Below, piece by piece: positions 54,579 through 63,052 of a DNA stretch of 64,000 nt. Location of the stretch: the NCBI RefSeq assembly GCF_017115045.1, contig NZ_JABXKK010000062.1:124001-188000 (forward strand). The letters are read 5' to 3'. The position numbers and the translations under genes are program-made. The notes below the pieces were generated by a model that was given only the letters and a program-made list of their open reading frames with translations, did no database searches and was not told the origin of the DNA. Every line of letters begins with the position of its first letter. The first letter of the stretch is position 1. This stretch comes from Nostoc sp. NMS8 (GTDB lineage Bacteria > Cyanobacteriota > Cyanobacteriia > Cyanobacteriales > Nostocaceae).

Positions 54579-54728
54579 CTAATTATCATCTTTACGCTTA
54601 TCGTAAGGCTCACCTGTAAAAGGTTGTATCCCAATAACAGGATAGGCATCATCCGTAGGGCCAAAAATCCGCATCGCAGCTTCAGAAATATACTGAGTTA
54701 TGTTAGCAATGATTTTGGAAATAGCCAT
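54579..54728 (-). CDS. Small conserved cyanobacterial protein, 49 residues
   Basis: ATG at 54728, stop TAG at 54579. The translation begins MAISKIIANITQYISEA and continues AMRIFGPTDDAYPVIGIQPF, ending in GEPYDKRKDDN. I recognise the pattern RIFGPxDDxYPxxGxQPFxG as one shared by short unnamed cyanobacterial proteins. A strong Shine-Dalgarno AGAGGAG (54738-54744) sits 9 bases before the start, and a hairpin terminator lies 34 bases after the stop. The N-terminal 20 residues form an amphipathic helix and the C-terminus is polar. It may be a small subunit or regulator; function unknown. Confidence 0.82.
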   Translation of the reverse strand: MAISKIIANITQYISEAAMRIFGPTDDAYPVIGIQPFTGEPYDKRKDDN

Positions 54729-54737
54729 AATATTTGA

Positions 54738-54744
54738 CTCCTCT
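54738..54744 (-). promoter_or_regulatory. Shine-Dalgarno of the 49-residue gene
   Basis: AGAGGAG on the minus strand, 9 bases from the ATG. Unusually strong for this window and decides that the short frame is a gene. Confidence 0.75.
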
Positions 54745-55116
54745 TTTCGAGTCACTTCAATGGTGATGCCTATACTGTAATGCTAATATTTAAAGCTGGC
54801 TCTAATTCTCAATATATTGAGAATTTATGCAATGTTTATTTAGATAAGTTCGCAATACTTTAGCTTCTTAAAAAGCCAAACTTTTATCTTCGATTCTAAT
54901 TGTAACATAGTTATTTCTTCAACCCTAGTCGAGGAAAGAGGCTGGCAAACAAACTTTCTCTGACAGAATCTTGTTTTTTTCATTAGCCGCCCGTTCCGAT
55001 TAACATTATTGCTAGCTATTACTATTAAAAAATATTAAATATTTGATAAAGTTAGTATTAATTTGACTATGAATCTGCCTTTTGACAGCGATCTGAGAAA
55101 ATATACTTGCTGGGAG
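54745..55116. other. Intergenic region upstream of the NAD operon
   Basis: AT-rich spacer between divergent genes. It contains no recognisable gene or repeat element that I can name; ATATTGAGAAT-type short inverted repeats occur at about 54800-54830. Confidence 0.5.
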
Positions 55117-55149
55117 TTGACATTATTTATGGTAAATATTACCATAAAT
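55117..55149 (+). promoter_or_regulatory. Promoter and palindromic operator of the NAD operon
   Basis: -35 box TTGACA (55117-55122), a 17-base spacer and -10-like TACCAT (55140-55145). A palindrome with 11-bp arms, ATTTATGGTAA (55125-55135) and TTACCATAAAT (55139-55149), covers the spacer and -10 box. This layout is classic for repression. The operon itself encodes a Nudix-winged-helix protein like NrtR, the likely ligand-responsive repressor. A Shine-Dalgarno AAGGAAG lies at 55167-55173 before the pncB ATG. Confidence 0.7.
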
Positions 55150-55179
55150 GAAAGAAGCATCTTGTAAGGAAGCTCTTGC

Positions 55180-56586
55180 ATGACAACTTTGCCAGATTTG
55201 AATTATGTACATAAACAGCAAAGCCAGCAGAACCAGGAATTAAACCTCTCTGCGGATGACTACAGCTTGCTGACCGACCTTTACCAGTTAACGATGGCAG
55301 CTTGTTACACAGGTGAAGGTATAGAACAACGACGGGCAAGCTTTGAATTGTCTGTCAGACGATTGCCAGAGGGTTTTGGTTATTTAATTGCAATGGGGCT
55401 AACACAGGCATTGGAATATTTAGCCAAAATCCGCTTTAGTTCCGCGCAAATTGCGGCATTACAGGCAACGGGAATTTTTGCTCACGCAGGCGATCGCTTT
55501 TGGTCACTTTTAGCTGAGGGAAAATTTACGGGTGACGTTTGGGCAGTACCAGAAGGGACAGCTGTGTTTGCCAATCAACCACTGTTGCGGGTGGAAGCAC
55601 CCCTGTGGCAAGCCCAACTAGTAGAAACTTACCTTTTAAATACGATTAATTACCAGACTTTGATTGCCACAAGAGCAGCGCGGCTGCGGGATATTGCGGG
55701 GGAATCAGCAACACTTTTAGAATTTGGCACAAGACGAGCATTTAGTCCCCAAGGGTCTTTGTGGGCGGCGCGGGCGGCGTTGGCGGGTGGGTTAGATTCC
55801 ACTTCCAATGTGTTAGCAGCGCTACAACTGGGAGAAAAGCCAAGTGGTACGATGGCACACGCCCTGGTGATGGCGTTGTCAGCAATAGAAGGCACTGAAG
55901 AACAAGCCTTTAGTGCATTTCATCGATATTTTCCGGGTGCGCCATTGCTGATTGATACTTACGATACCATTGCTGCTGCCGGGCGCTTGGCCGAAAAAGT
56001 AAATTCTGGGGAAATGCAATTAACAGGAGTGCGATTGGACTCAGGAGATTTAGTTACCTTATCAAAACAGGTGCGATCGCTCCTTCCCGGTGTGCCAATT
56101 TTTGCTAGTGGCGACTTGGATGAGTGGGAAATTGCCAGATTAAAAGCTGCTGGGGCGCAAATTGATGGTTATGGACTGGGAACGCGACTAGTTACAGGTT
56201 CGCCTGTAAATGGAGTCTATAAACTTGTAGACATTGATGGCATCCCAGTGATGAAGCAGTCTAGTGGTAAGGTTACTTATCCGGGACGCAAGCAGATTTT
56301 TCGCTCATTTACAGGAGGTAAGGTAAAAGCAGACAGGTTGGGACTCTTAGGTGAAAGTTTTCTGGACGAAGAACCTTTGTTGCAGTTGGTAGTGCAAGAA
56401 GGTGAACGAGTGCAGCCGTTGGAGTCGTTGGCAACAATTCGTCAACGTACCGCCGCCTCAGTTGCCAGTTTGCCACAACAAACACGGCGCTTGGATCATC
56501 CTGTAGCTGTAGAAGTGGAGATTTCTGAGGGGTTACGGGTGTTAACTGAAGAAACTAAGAAACGAACCGCCAAGGACGCAAAGTAA
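55180..56586 (+). CDS. pncB: Nicotinate phosphoribosyltransferase
   Basis: 468 residues. Converts nicotinate and PRPP to nicotinate mononucleotide in NAD salvage, hydrolysing ATP. Landmarks: LLTDLYQLTMAACYTGEG, then YLLNTINYQTLIATRAARLR, EFGTRRAFSPQGSLWAARAA and VRLDSGDLVTLSKQVR, KLVDIDGIPVMKQSSGK. Length and order are normal. The last ten residues (TKKRTAKDAK) are encoded by a dispersed repeat also present at 60511-60540. First gene of the operon; next ATG is 2 bases after its stop. AAGGAAG Shine-Dalgarno upstream. Confidence 0.93.
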   Translation: MTTLPDLNYVHKQQSQQNQELNLSADDYSLLTDLYQLTMAACYTGEGIEQRRASFELSVRRLPEGFGYLIAMGLTQALEYLAKIRFSSAQIAALQATGIFAHAGDRFWSLLAEGKFTGDVWAVPEGTAVFANQPLLRVEAPLWQAQLVETYLLNTINYQTLIATRAARLRDIAGESATLLEFGTRRAFSPQGSLWAARAALAGGLDSTSNVLAALQLGEKPSGTMAHALVMALSAIEGTEEQAFSAFHRYFPGAPLLIDTYDTIAAAGRLAEKVNSGEMQLTGVRLDSGDLVTLSKQVRSLLPGVPIFASGDLDEWEIARLKAAGAQIDGYGLGTRLVTGSPVNGVYKLVDIDGIPVMKQSSGKVTYPGRKQIFRSFTGGKVKADRLGLLGESFLDEEPLLQLVVQEGERVQPLESLATIRQRTAASVASLPQQTRRLDHPVAVEVEISEGLRVLTEETKKRTAKDAK

Positions 56587-56587
56587 G

Positions 56588-57190
56588 ATGATGAGAGTTG
56601 CTTTGTTTGGTACTAGTGCCGATCCACCAACTGCTGGACATCAAAAAATTCTGAGTTGGTTGTCTGAGGGTTATGATTGGGTAGCGGTTTGGGCCGCGGA
56701 TAATCCATTTAAGTCCCATCAAACACCTTTGGAACATCGGGCGGCAATGTTACGATTGTTAATTGCGGATATAGACGCACCACGCCACAATATTGCTTTA
56801 GAACAAGAATTGAGTAGCTTTAGAACACTGGAAACAGTAGAAAAAGCAAAGGTTATTTGGGGTGAGGATGCTGAATTAACAATGATCATTGGTTCAGATT
56901 TACTGAGTCAGCTACCACGTTGGTATCGCATTGAAGATTTGTTACAGGAAGTGCAACTACTGATTGTACCGCGACCCGGATATGCAATAGATGAATCTAG
57001 TTCAGAGGTAGTGCAAAAGCTGGGAGGGAAAATTGCGATCGCTAGTCTGACCGGTCTAGATGTTTCCTCAACAGCGTACCGCGAACATGGAGATTCTCAA
57101 GCCCTCATAGCCCCTGTAGTTGCCTATATTAATCGAGAGCATTTGTACGAATGCCAGGACGTTCACAAAAAAAGATACCAACTCCGTTAA
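56588..57190 (+). CDS. nadD: Nicotinate-nucleotide adenylyltransferase
   Basis: 200 residues. Joins nicotinate mononucleotide with ATP to make deamido-NAD. The nucleotidyltransferase motif appears as FGTSADPPTAGHQKIL near the N-terminus (the first motif histidine of the usual GxFxPxHxGH is altered; GH is kept) and the C-terminal motif as VSSTAYREHGD, the ISSTxIR equivalent. The WAADNPFKSHQTPLEHRAAM block is typical of this family in cyanobacteria. It begins 2 bases after pncB and its 3' end overlaps the regulator gene by 40 bases, indicating tight translational coupling. Confidence 0.9.
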   Translation: MMRVALFGTSADPPTAGHQKILSWLSEGYDWVAVWAADNPFKSHQTPLEHRAAMLRLLIADIDAPRHNIALEQELSSFRTLETVEKAKVIWGEDAELTMIIGSDLLSQLPRWYRIEDLLQEVQLLIVPRPGYAIDESSSEVVQKLGGKIAIASLTGLDVSSTAYREHGDSQALIAPVVAYINREHLYECQDVHKKRYQLR

Positions 57191-57897
57191 ACCAACAACC
57201 TTTGGCCGATTTCAAGGTTGGTGTTGATAATGTAATTTTTTCTGTAGATACTGTACAAAATCGGCTGTTAGTTCTCCTAGTAATGCGACAGCAAGAACCA
57301 TTTTTAAATCATTGGAGTCTTCCCGGTACTTTGGTACGTCCCGGAGAGTCTTTAGAAGATGCCGCCTATCGCATTATGGCAGAGAAAATTAAGGTCAATA
57401 ATCTCTACTTAGAACAACTGTATACATTTGGCGGGCCGAATCGCGATCCACGGGAAGCAACTGATAGTTATGGTGTGCGTTATCTATCAGTTAGTTATTT
57501 TGCCCTAGTGCGATTTGAAGAAGCCGAATTAATTGCCGATCGCATGACTGGTATAGCTTGGTATCCAGTCAAACAAGTGCCGCAACTAGCTTTTGACCAT
57601 AATGAAATTCTGGCCTATGGACATAGGCGGTTGCGAAATAAATTAGAGTATAGCCCGGTGGCTTTTGAAGTCTTGCCAGAAATGTTCACCTTGAATGATT
57701 TATATCAGTTATACGCCACAGTTTTAGGTGACAATTTTTCCGATTATTCTAATTTTCGGGCACGTCTACTCAAGTTAGGTTTTTTATGCGATACCGGAAT
57801 TAAGGTATCGCGGGGTGCTGGCCGTCCAGCTAGCTTGTACAAGTTTGACGCTGAAGCTTTTGCCCCCTTAAAAGATAAACCTTTAGTGTTTATTTAG
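57151..57897 (+). CDS. nrtR: Nudix-domain transcriptional regulator (NrtR-like)
   Basis: 248 residues. N-terminal Nudix domain (about 22-160) and C-terminal winged-helix (about 165-240; FTLNDLYQLYATVLGDNFS, then GRPASLYKF), the layout of NrtR repressors of NAD metabolism that sense ADP-ribose. The Nudix box is degenerate: GTLVRPGESLEDAAYRIMAE lacks the RExxEE catalytic glutamates (RIMAEK here), consistent with a sensor without hydrolase activity. It lies inside the operon it would control. NrtR identity is by architecture and context; a plain Nudix hydrolase is the alternative. Confidence 0.82.
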   Translation: MPGRSQKKIPTPLNQQPLADFKVGVDNVIFSVDTVQNRLLVLLVMRQQEPFLNHWSLPGTLVRPGESLEDAAYRIMAEKIKVNNLYLEQLYTFGGPNRDPREATDSYGVRYLSVSYFALVRFEEAELIADRMTGIAWYPVKQVPQLAFDHNEILAYGHRRLRNKLEYSPVAFEVLPEMFTLNDLYQLYATVLGDNFSDYSNFRARLLKLGFLCDTGIKVSRGAGRPASLYKFDAEAFAPLKDKPLVFI

Positions 57898-57927
57898 CAA
57901 ATCAGTTTGCTGAGTCCAAAATCCTGC

Positions 57928-58060
57928 AATACCCTTCGGTTAAGATCCCCCCGCCTGCGGCGACCCCCTTCTTAAGGGGGTAAAAGAGGGTTATAAACCC
58001 CATTTTTAAGGGGGGTTGGGGGGATCTTCAAAATATTAAAACGTTAACCGAACCGTATTG
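57928..58060. repeat. 133-bp nested palindromic repeat between the regulator and nadE
   Basis: Outer arms CAATACCCTTCGGTTAA (57928-57944) and TTAACCGAACCGTATTG (58044-58060) pair at 15 of 17 positions. Inner arms GATCCCCC (57945-57952) and GGGGGATC (58019-58026) are perfect, and the centre has CTTAAGGGGG. It splits the NAD operon and may attenuate nadE expression. Confidence 0.7.
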
Positions 58061-58128
58061 CAAAGTCCTGAGTAACTTCTTTTGACTCTTGACAAATGAC
58101 AAATGACCAATGACTAATAACAAATAAT

Positions 58129-59883
58129 ATGAAAATAGCGATCGCTCAAATTAATCCTACTATCGGTGATTTACTTTTAAATGCCCAAAAAATCCTGGAG
58201 GCGGCACAACGAGCAGCATCTAGCGGTGCGCGTTTGTTGTTGACACCAGAACTTTCTTTGTGCGGCTATCCACCAAGAGATTTATTACTAAATCCTAGTT
58301 TTGTGGAAGCGATGGGCATTACTTTACAAAACTTGGCTCAGGATTTACCACCAAATTTAGCTGTGTTGGTAGGAACTATTGAACAGAACCTCGAAGCGTC
58401 TATTACTGGCGGTAAAAGTTTATTTAATAGCATGGCTTTGTTAGAAAATGACAAGGTTAAGCAAGTTTTTCATAAGCGACTTTTGCCTACTTACGATGTA
58501 TTTGATGAACGTCGCTATTTTGAACCAGGCTTGCAAGCTAATTATTTCACTTTAGATAATATCGATATTGGCGTAACTATTTGCGAAGATTTATGGAACG
58601 ACGAGGAATTTTGGGGCAAACGTAGTTATGCAGTAAATCCGATTGCTGACTTAGCTATTTTAGGTGTAGATTTGATTGTAAATTTGTCTGCTTCGCCTTA
58701 CACGGCTGGCAAGCAGCAGTTTCGTGAAACTATGCTCAAGCATAGTGCAATACGTTTTCAACAACCAATGATTTATGCTAATCAGGTTGGCGGAAATGAT
58801 GACCTAATTTTTGATGGGCGAAGTTTTGCTTTGAATCGTCAAGGTGAAGTTATATCTCGCGCCCGTGGTTTTGAGACTGATTTATTAGTCGTGGAATTTG
58901 ACGAAGCACAACGTGATTTGCAGTTGGGTTCTGTAGCACCGATATATGAATCGGAAGATGAAGAAATTTGGCAAGCATTGGTTTTAGGAGTGCGAGATTA
59001 CGCTCGTAAGTGTCGCTTTTCTAAAGTAGTGTTGGGTTTAAGTGGGGGGATTGACTCTGCAATAGTAGCTGCGATCGCCACGGCTGCACTTGGTAAAGAA
59101 AATGTCCTCGGTGTTCTCATGCCTTCCCCTTATAGTTCGGAGCATTCCATCAGTGATGCTGTGGCATTAGCCGAAAACTTGGGGATTAAAACTAATCTTT
59201 TACCAATTGGCGAGTTAATGCAAGGCTTCGATCAAACATTAGGTGAATTGTTTGCGGGTACGGAGTTTGGACTGGCTGAAGAGAATATCCAATCGCGGAT
59301 TCGCGGTAATTTATTAATGGCGATCGCTAATAAATTTGGTTATCTGCTTTTATCTACCGGTAACAAATCAGAAATGGCGGTTGGTTACTGTACCCTTTAC
59401 GGCGATATGAATGGCGGGTTAGCGGTGATTGCAGATGTTCCGAAAACCCGTGTGTATTCACTTTGCCAATGGTTAAATCGCAATAATGAAATCATCCCGC
59501 AAAACGTCTTAACTAAACCACCCAGCGCCGAACTCAAACCAGGCCAAGTGGATCAAGATTCTCTACCGCCTTACGAAGTTTTGGACGATATTTTGCAACG
59601 CCTGATTCACAACCACCAATCAGCAGCGCAAATTGTCGCAGCCGGTCACGATGCGGTGATTGTAGATAGAGTAATCCAAATGGTAGCGCGGGCTGAATTT
59701 AAACGGCGACAAGCACCCCCCGGCTTAAAAATCACCGATCGCGCCTTTGGAACAGGTTGGCGAATGCCAATTGCTAGTAACTGGGTTGGTGTCAAAAACG
59801 TTTACCAGGCTAAAACCATAGCTACACCTACCTTAGTCTATCGGGATGGACAAGATGCCCATCCGCAAATCAATATTGGTTAA
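58129..59883 (+). CDS. nadE: Glutamine-dependent NAD+ synthase
   Basis: 584 residues. N-terminal nitrilase-type glutaminase (about 1-270) with catalytic Glu in LLTPELSLCGYP, Lys in HKRLLPTYDVFDERRYF and Cys in VTICEDLWND. The C-terminal synthetase (about 290-580) has the ATP P-loop LGLSGGIDSAIVAAIA and LLLSTGNKSEMAVGYCTLYG. It amidates deamido-NAD to NAD, the last step after NadD. Same direction as pncB-nadD-regulator, but 231 bases and a palindromic repeat intervene, so a separate promoter is possible. Confidence 0.95.
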   Translation: MKIAIAQINPTIGDLLLNAQKILEAAQRAASSGARLLLTPELSLCGYPPRDLLLNPSFVEAMGITLQNLAQDLPPNLAVLVGTIEQNLEASITGGKSLFNSMALLENDKVKQVFHKRLLPTYDVFDERRYFEPGLQANYFTLDNIDIGVTICEDLWNDEEFWGKRSYAVNPIADLAILGVDLIVNLSASPYTAGKQQFRETMLKHSAIRFQQPMIYANQVGGNDDLIFDGRSFALNRQGEVISRARGFETDLLVVEFDEAQRDLQLGSVAPIYESEDEEIWQALVLGVRDYARKCRFSKVVLGLSGGIDSAIVAAIATAALGKENVLGVLMPSPYSSEHSISDAVALAENLGIKTNLLPIGELMQGFDQTLGELFAGTEFGLAEENIQSRIRGNLLMAIANKFGYLLLSTGNKSEMAVGYCTLYGDMNGGLAVIADVPKTRVYSLCQWLNRNNEIIPQNVLTKPPSAELKPGQVDQDSLPPYEVLDDILQRLIHNHQSAAQIVAAGHDAVIVDRVIQMVARAEFKRRQAPPGLKITDRAFGTGWRMPIASNWVGVKNVYQAKTIATPTLVYRDGQDAHPQINIG

Positions 59884-59912
59884 GGGAACTCTAAGAAATA
59901 AATTATCCAATA

Positions 59913-59972
59913 TTGTGGGGTGGGCGACACGATAACCTAGTCCATAAGGCGGCCGAGACGCCCACCCCACAA
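59913..59972. terminator. 14-bp perfect inverted repeat between convergent nadE and DUF2085 genes
   Basis: Arms TTGTGGGGTGGGCG (59913-59926) and CGCCCACCCCACAA (59959-59972). It lies 3 bases from the DUF2085 stop, so it can end both transcripts. The same repeat type occurs near 31900-31920. Confidence 0.65.
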
Positions 59973-59975
59973 GAG

Positions 59976-60509
59976 TTAATTGGATACTTTTTTATTTGGA
60001 AGTCCCTTAGCACCCTGCCACCCATGCAAGATTGGCATAGTAAACAATCCCCATGCCAAACCCGTAATTAACCCAAAAGGCGTAACTAGATAATTATTAA
60101 AATTCCACAAACCAAAAACTTGTGCTGCCAATTCCAAAGGATAAGACATCATCAGCACACTTGCGATCGCCACACCACTCCAGCCATACTGACTCAACCA
60201 GTAAAATCCCTTACTACCAGTTATGCCATACAGCAGACGAGTAATCAGCAAACCCGTGACAGTGCCGTAGCAGCGCATACACACAGCCATAATAAACGGT
60301 GGTGCTAAATCTAACCCCATATCTGGTTGCGGACAGACATGATTACCCATGAAATAAATGATGTCCGCAATTCCAGGAAGCAAAGACACTCCAGACGCAG
60401 CCAAAAAGGGAGCGATAGGCGGGCCAAAAACCATTCCTATCAACAAGAAATCAGCAATCAAACTGACCCAATTAACCTGCAACTCTTCACTAAAAGCTAC
60501 TCTTGTCAT
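59976..60509 (-). CDS. DUF2085 integral membrane protein
   Basis: 177 residues with about four hydrophobic segments. The DUF2085 signature HVCPQPDMGLDL and CMRCYGTVTGLLI (CPQ and CxRC pairs) is present, and the cysteines and histidine could bind a metal. Function is unknown to me. It lies 34 bases after agrE on the same strand; the spacer is a copy of the TCTGCGTCCTCTGCGGTTCG dispersed repeat. Confidence 0.85.
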   Translation of the reverse strand: MTRVAFSEELQVNWVSLIADFLLIGMVFGPPIAPFLAASGVSLLPGIADIIYFMGNHVCPQPDMGLDLAPPFIMAVCMRCYGTVTGLLITRLLYGITGSKGFYWLSQYGWSGVAIASVLMMSYPLELAAQVFGLWNFNNYLVTPFGLITGLAWGLFTMPILHGWQGAKGLPNKKVSN

Positions 60510-60543
60510 CTCCCTTTCTCTGCGTCCTCTGCGGTTCGTTCTT

Positions 60544-62655
60544 TTAACCTACCTTATTCACATAAGGACTTGTCAACTTATCCAACTGCTGAATTAGCAG
60601 ACTGAGGAATAAACCCACATCTGTCACCACACCCACCGATTCTACAGAACCGCGATCGCTTAACTTAGTTACCACAGCTGGATTAATATCTACACACACC
60701 ATCTTCACACCCGCCGGGGTCATATTCCCCACGCCAATGGAGTGCAGCATCGATGACAACATCAAAATCATCTCTGCACCTTCTAAATGTTTGGCATATT
60801 CCTCCTGTGCTTGAATCAAATCCATTACGGTATCAGGTAAAGGCCCGTCATCCCGAATCGATCCCGCAAGCACAAAAGGTATATTATTGTGGACACATTC
60901 ATACATCACGCCACTTTTAATTGCTCCCGCCTCCACAGCTTTCGGAATGCTGCCATAACGGCGGATACTATTAATTACCTTCAGGTGATGGCGGTGTCCA
61001 CCACGAACGGCGACACCCCGCTTCATGTCCACACCTAAAGAAGTGCCCATGATATTTTGTTCGATGTCGTGAACTGCGATCGCATTTCCACCCAACAACG
61101 CTTGCACATATCCTTCCCGAACTAGTTGCGCCAGGTGTTCGCCGCCACCAGTGTGAATCACCACCGGGCCAGCCGTGACAACTACTTTACCACCAGCATC
61201 GCGGATTTTACGCAATTCCCAAGCCACTTGCTCAACGACTAATTCCACGCGCCGCTCGCTGGAAACTCCCGCCGACATAAAGCTGAATTCTTGAGTGCTG
61301 CGGACTTCGCGCGATTCAGTTTTGCGGATGGTGCGGATACCTAAAACGTCTACAATTACCTGTTCGCCAACTTTTAAATCACGTAGTATTTTACACCGAG
61401 CAACTAAACCTGTGGGAGATTGAGTAATGGCGATCGCGCCATCCATTCGTTGATTTTCTACCTTCACCCACTGACCACTAATGCGTACTTCCGTGGGATA
61501 AATGGTACTGACGTAGAAATCATCAGGCGCAACACCATCTTGGATTACCGGCTCCAAGATAGCATCTCGCTCATCATGGGGTAAATTTACTGCACCCAAA
61601 TCAATCAACATTGAGATGATTTCTTCCATCACCTCATGAGATGGTGCTGATACCTTCACCTCTGCGGCTGAGGTACTTTGCCGTTGTTCTCCCAAGTTGA
61701 AATTTAAGACTTGGAAACTTCCCCCGGCATCTATAATCAAATCCAAAGCGCGGTTGATTAAGCCAGCATCTAGCAAATGCCCTTCCATGCGAATAACGCG
61801 GCTTTCTACCGAGACATTGGCATGAATTTCATCTCTAACTGGTTCTGTAACCCGCAGAGTTAAGCATTTAGCCGCACCACCAGCTTTGAGAAATTCCGTC
61901 AGTGGAGTTTCCAGAACTTGGAAACCTGCATCTGCAAGGCGGGTTTTCAAAGCATCACTCGCCTTGTTCATAATGACGATGCTATCCACATTCACCGTAT
62001 TACAAGCGAAGTTGACTGCATCGGCTTCAGCAATGGCGATTCGCTTTTCTGGCGCGACTCGCATTTCAATTAAGCGGTTGGAGTAAGAATCAAAAGCACC
62101 GGGATAGTACAGCAAATAGCCGTTTGTTAGGGGACAAAAGCAGGTATCCAGATGATAGAAACGTTCATCTATTAATCGCAGGGATAGCACCTCAATATCT
62201 AGCCATTTAGCTAGATAAGGGTGAGAATCTAATTCTGAGCGGAAACCGTATCCCGCCCATAACCAGCGTCCTTCCCGATCTAGCAGTGCGTCTCCTGCTC
62301 CCTCAAAGGGTAAATCTTTGGGAAGTTCATTGACTGTATAACCATTTGCCTCAAACCATTGTTTGAAGAAAGGCTCCTCGCCCTGACGTTCTTTGTGCAA
62401 AAAGCGACTGAGAACGACATTATCGCCCAGAACTAAGCCAGCGTTGGCAGTAAAAACCAAATCAGGCCAGCCTTTTTCAGGTGGTACTAAATCTACAATG
62501 GCGTGTTGTTTGAGGATTTGATGTAGTCCCTGCCACTGTTCCACGGCGCGATCGCGCGATGACTTGTGAATATTCCCTTCCATCCAAGGATTAATCACAT
62601 AGTCCACATCGTAGTGGTCAGGAGGGCACATTAAAAAGCGAATCCGGGAAGTCAT
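60544..62655 (-). CDS. agrE: Bifunctional arginine dihydrolase / ornithine cyclodeaminase
   Basis: 703 residues. The N-terminal guanidine-modifying domain (about 1-270) has FTANAGLVLGDNVVLSRF, FEGAGDALLDREGRWLWAGY, FYHLDTCFCPL and the nucleophile Cys264 in GGAAKCLTLRV; it turns arginine into ornithine, CO2 and ammonia. A middle linker leads to a C-terminal LOR/SDH-type domain (about 285-690; VVIHTGGGEHLAQLV, FVLAGSIRDDGPL) that converts ornithine to proline. The layout matches Anabaena AgrE and Synechocystis ArgZ, which release nitrogen from cyanophycin-derived arginine. All key residues named are in place. Confidence 0.93.
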   Translation of the reverse strand: MTSRIRFLMCPPDHYDVDYVINPWMEGNIHKSSRDRAVEQWQGLHQILKQHAIVDLVPPEKGWPDLVFTANAGLVLGDNVVLSRFLHKERQGEEPFFKQWFEANGYTVNELPKDLPFEGAGDALLDREGRWLWAGYGFRSELDSHPYLAKWLDIEVLSLRLIDERFYHLDTCFCPLTNGYLLYYPGAFDSYSNRLIEMRVAPEKRIAIAEADAVNFACNTVNVDSIVIMNKASDALKTRLADAGFQVLETPLTEFLKAGGAAKCLTLRVTEPVRDEIHANVSVESRVIRMEGHLLDAGLINRALDLIIDAGGSFQVLNFNLGEQRQSTSAAEVKVSAPSHEVMEEIISMLIDLGAVNLPHDERDAILEPVIQDGVAPDDFYVSTIYPTEVRISGQWVKVENQRMDGAIAITQSPTGLVARCKILRDLKVGEQVIVDVLGIRTIRKTESREVRSTQEFSFMSAGVSSERRVELVVEQVAWELRKIRDAGGKVVVTAGPVVIHTGGGEHLAQLVREGYVQALLGGNAIAVHDIEQNIMGTSLGVDMKRGVAVRGGHRHHLKVINSIRRYGSIPKAVEAGAIKSGVMYECVHNNIPFVLAGSIRDDGPLPDTVMDLIQAQEEYAKHLEGAEMILMLSSMLHSIGVGNMTPAGVKMVCVDINPAVVTKLSDRGSVESVGVVTDVGLFLSLLIQQLDKLTSPYVNKVG

Positions 62656-63052
62656 AAAAATCTTAGCGTTTTATATGCTACAAGCTTACTTTGAATACAG
62701 ATTTTTTTCTCTACAGGTAAAATCTGCTACTAGAGCTTCTATCTTTTGATAGACTTTACAAAGCCTTCGCGATCAATTCTATTACTGGAAGATGGTAATA
62801 ATACTAATTCAAAATTAATAAAACCTGCTTTAATCCGGGTTTCCAGGAAAGTGGGGCAAGTAAAAACACCATTAAAAGCAGCAAATATTGTTAGCGATTG
62901 CTCTTTTCCTCTTCCTTATCCTTTATAAGAGAAGGGATGAAGCTGTGAAAAAGCAGGGGAGCAGGGGAGAAGTTGCAGTAAGTTTTTCTCCTCCGCACCT
63001 TTTTGTTTTGTCCCAATCCCCAATCCCCAGTCCCCAGTCCCCAATACCGAGT
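62656..63052. other. Intergenic region between agrE and the SLH gene
   Basis: 397 bases with no supported gene. The right end (63010-63048) is CCCCAATCCCCAGT heptamer repeat, and 62950-62985 is a purine-rich run with AGCAGGGGAGCAGGGG units. Small frames at 62746-63076 have no family likeness. The agrE promoter is expected at 62660-62760. Confidence 0.5.

Noticed and set aside
54900..55000. Possible RNA gene (a GAGGAAAG word like the start of RNase P RNA)
   Set aside because: The rest of the expected RNase P core is absent and the word alone is not evidence.
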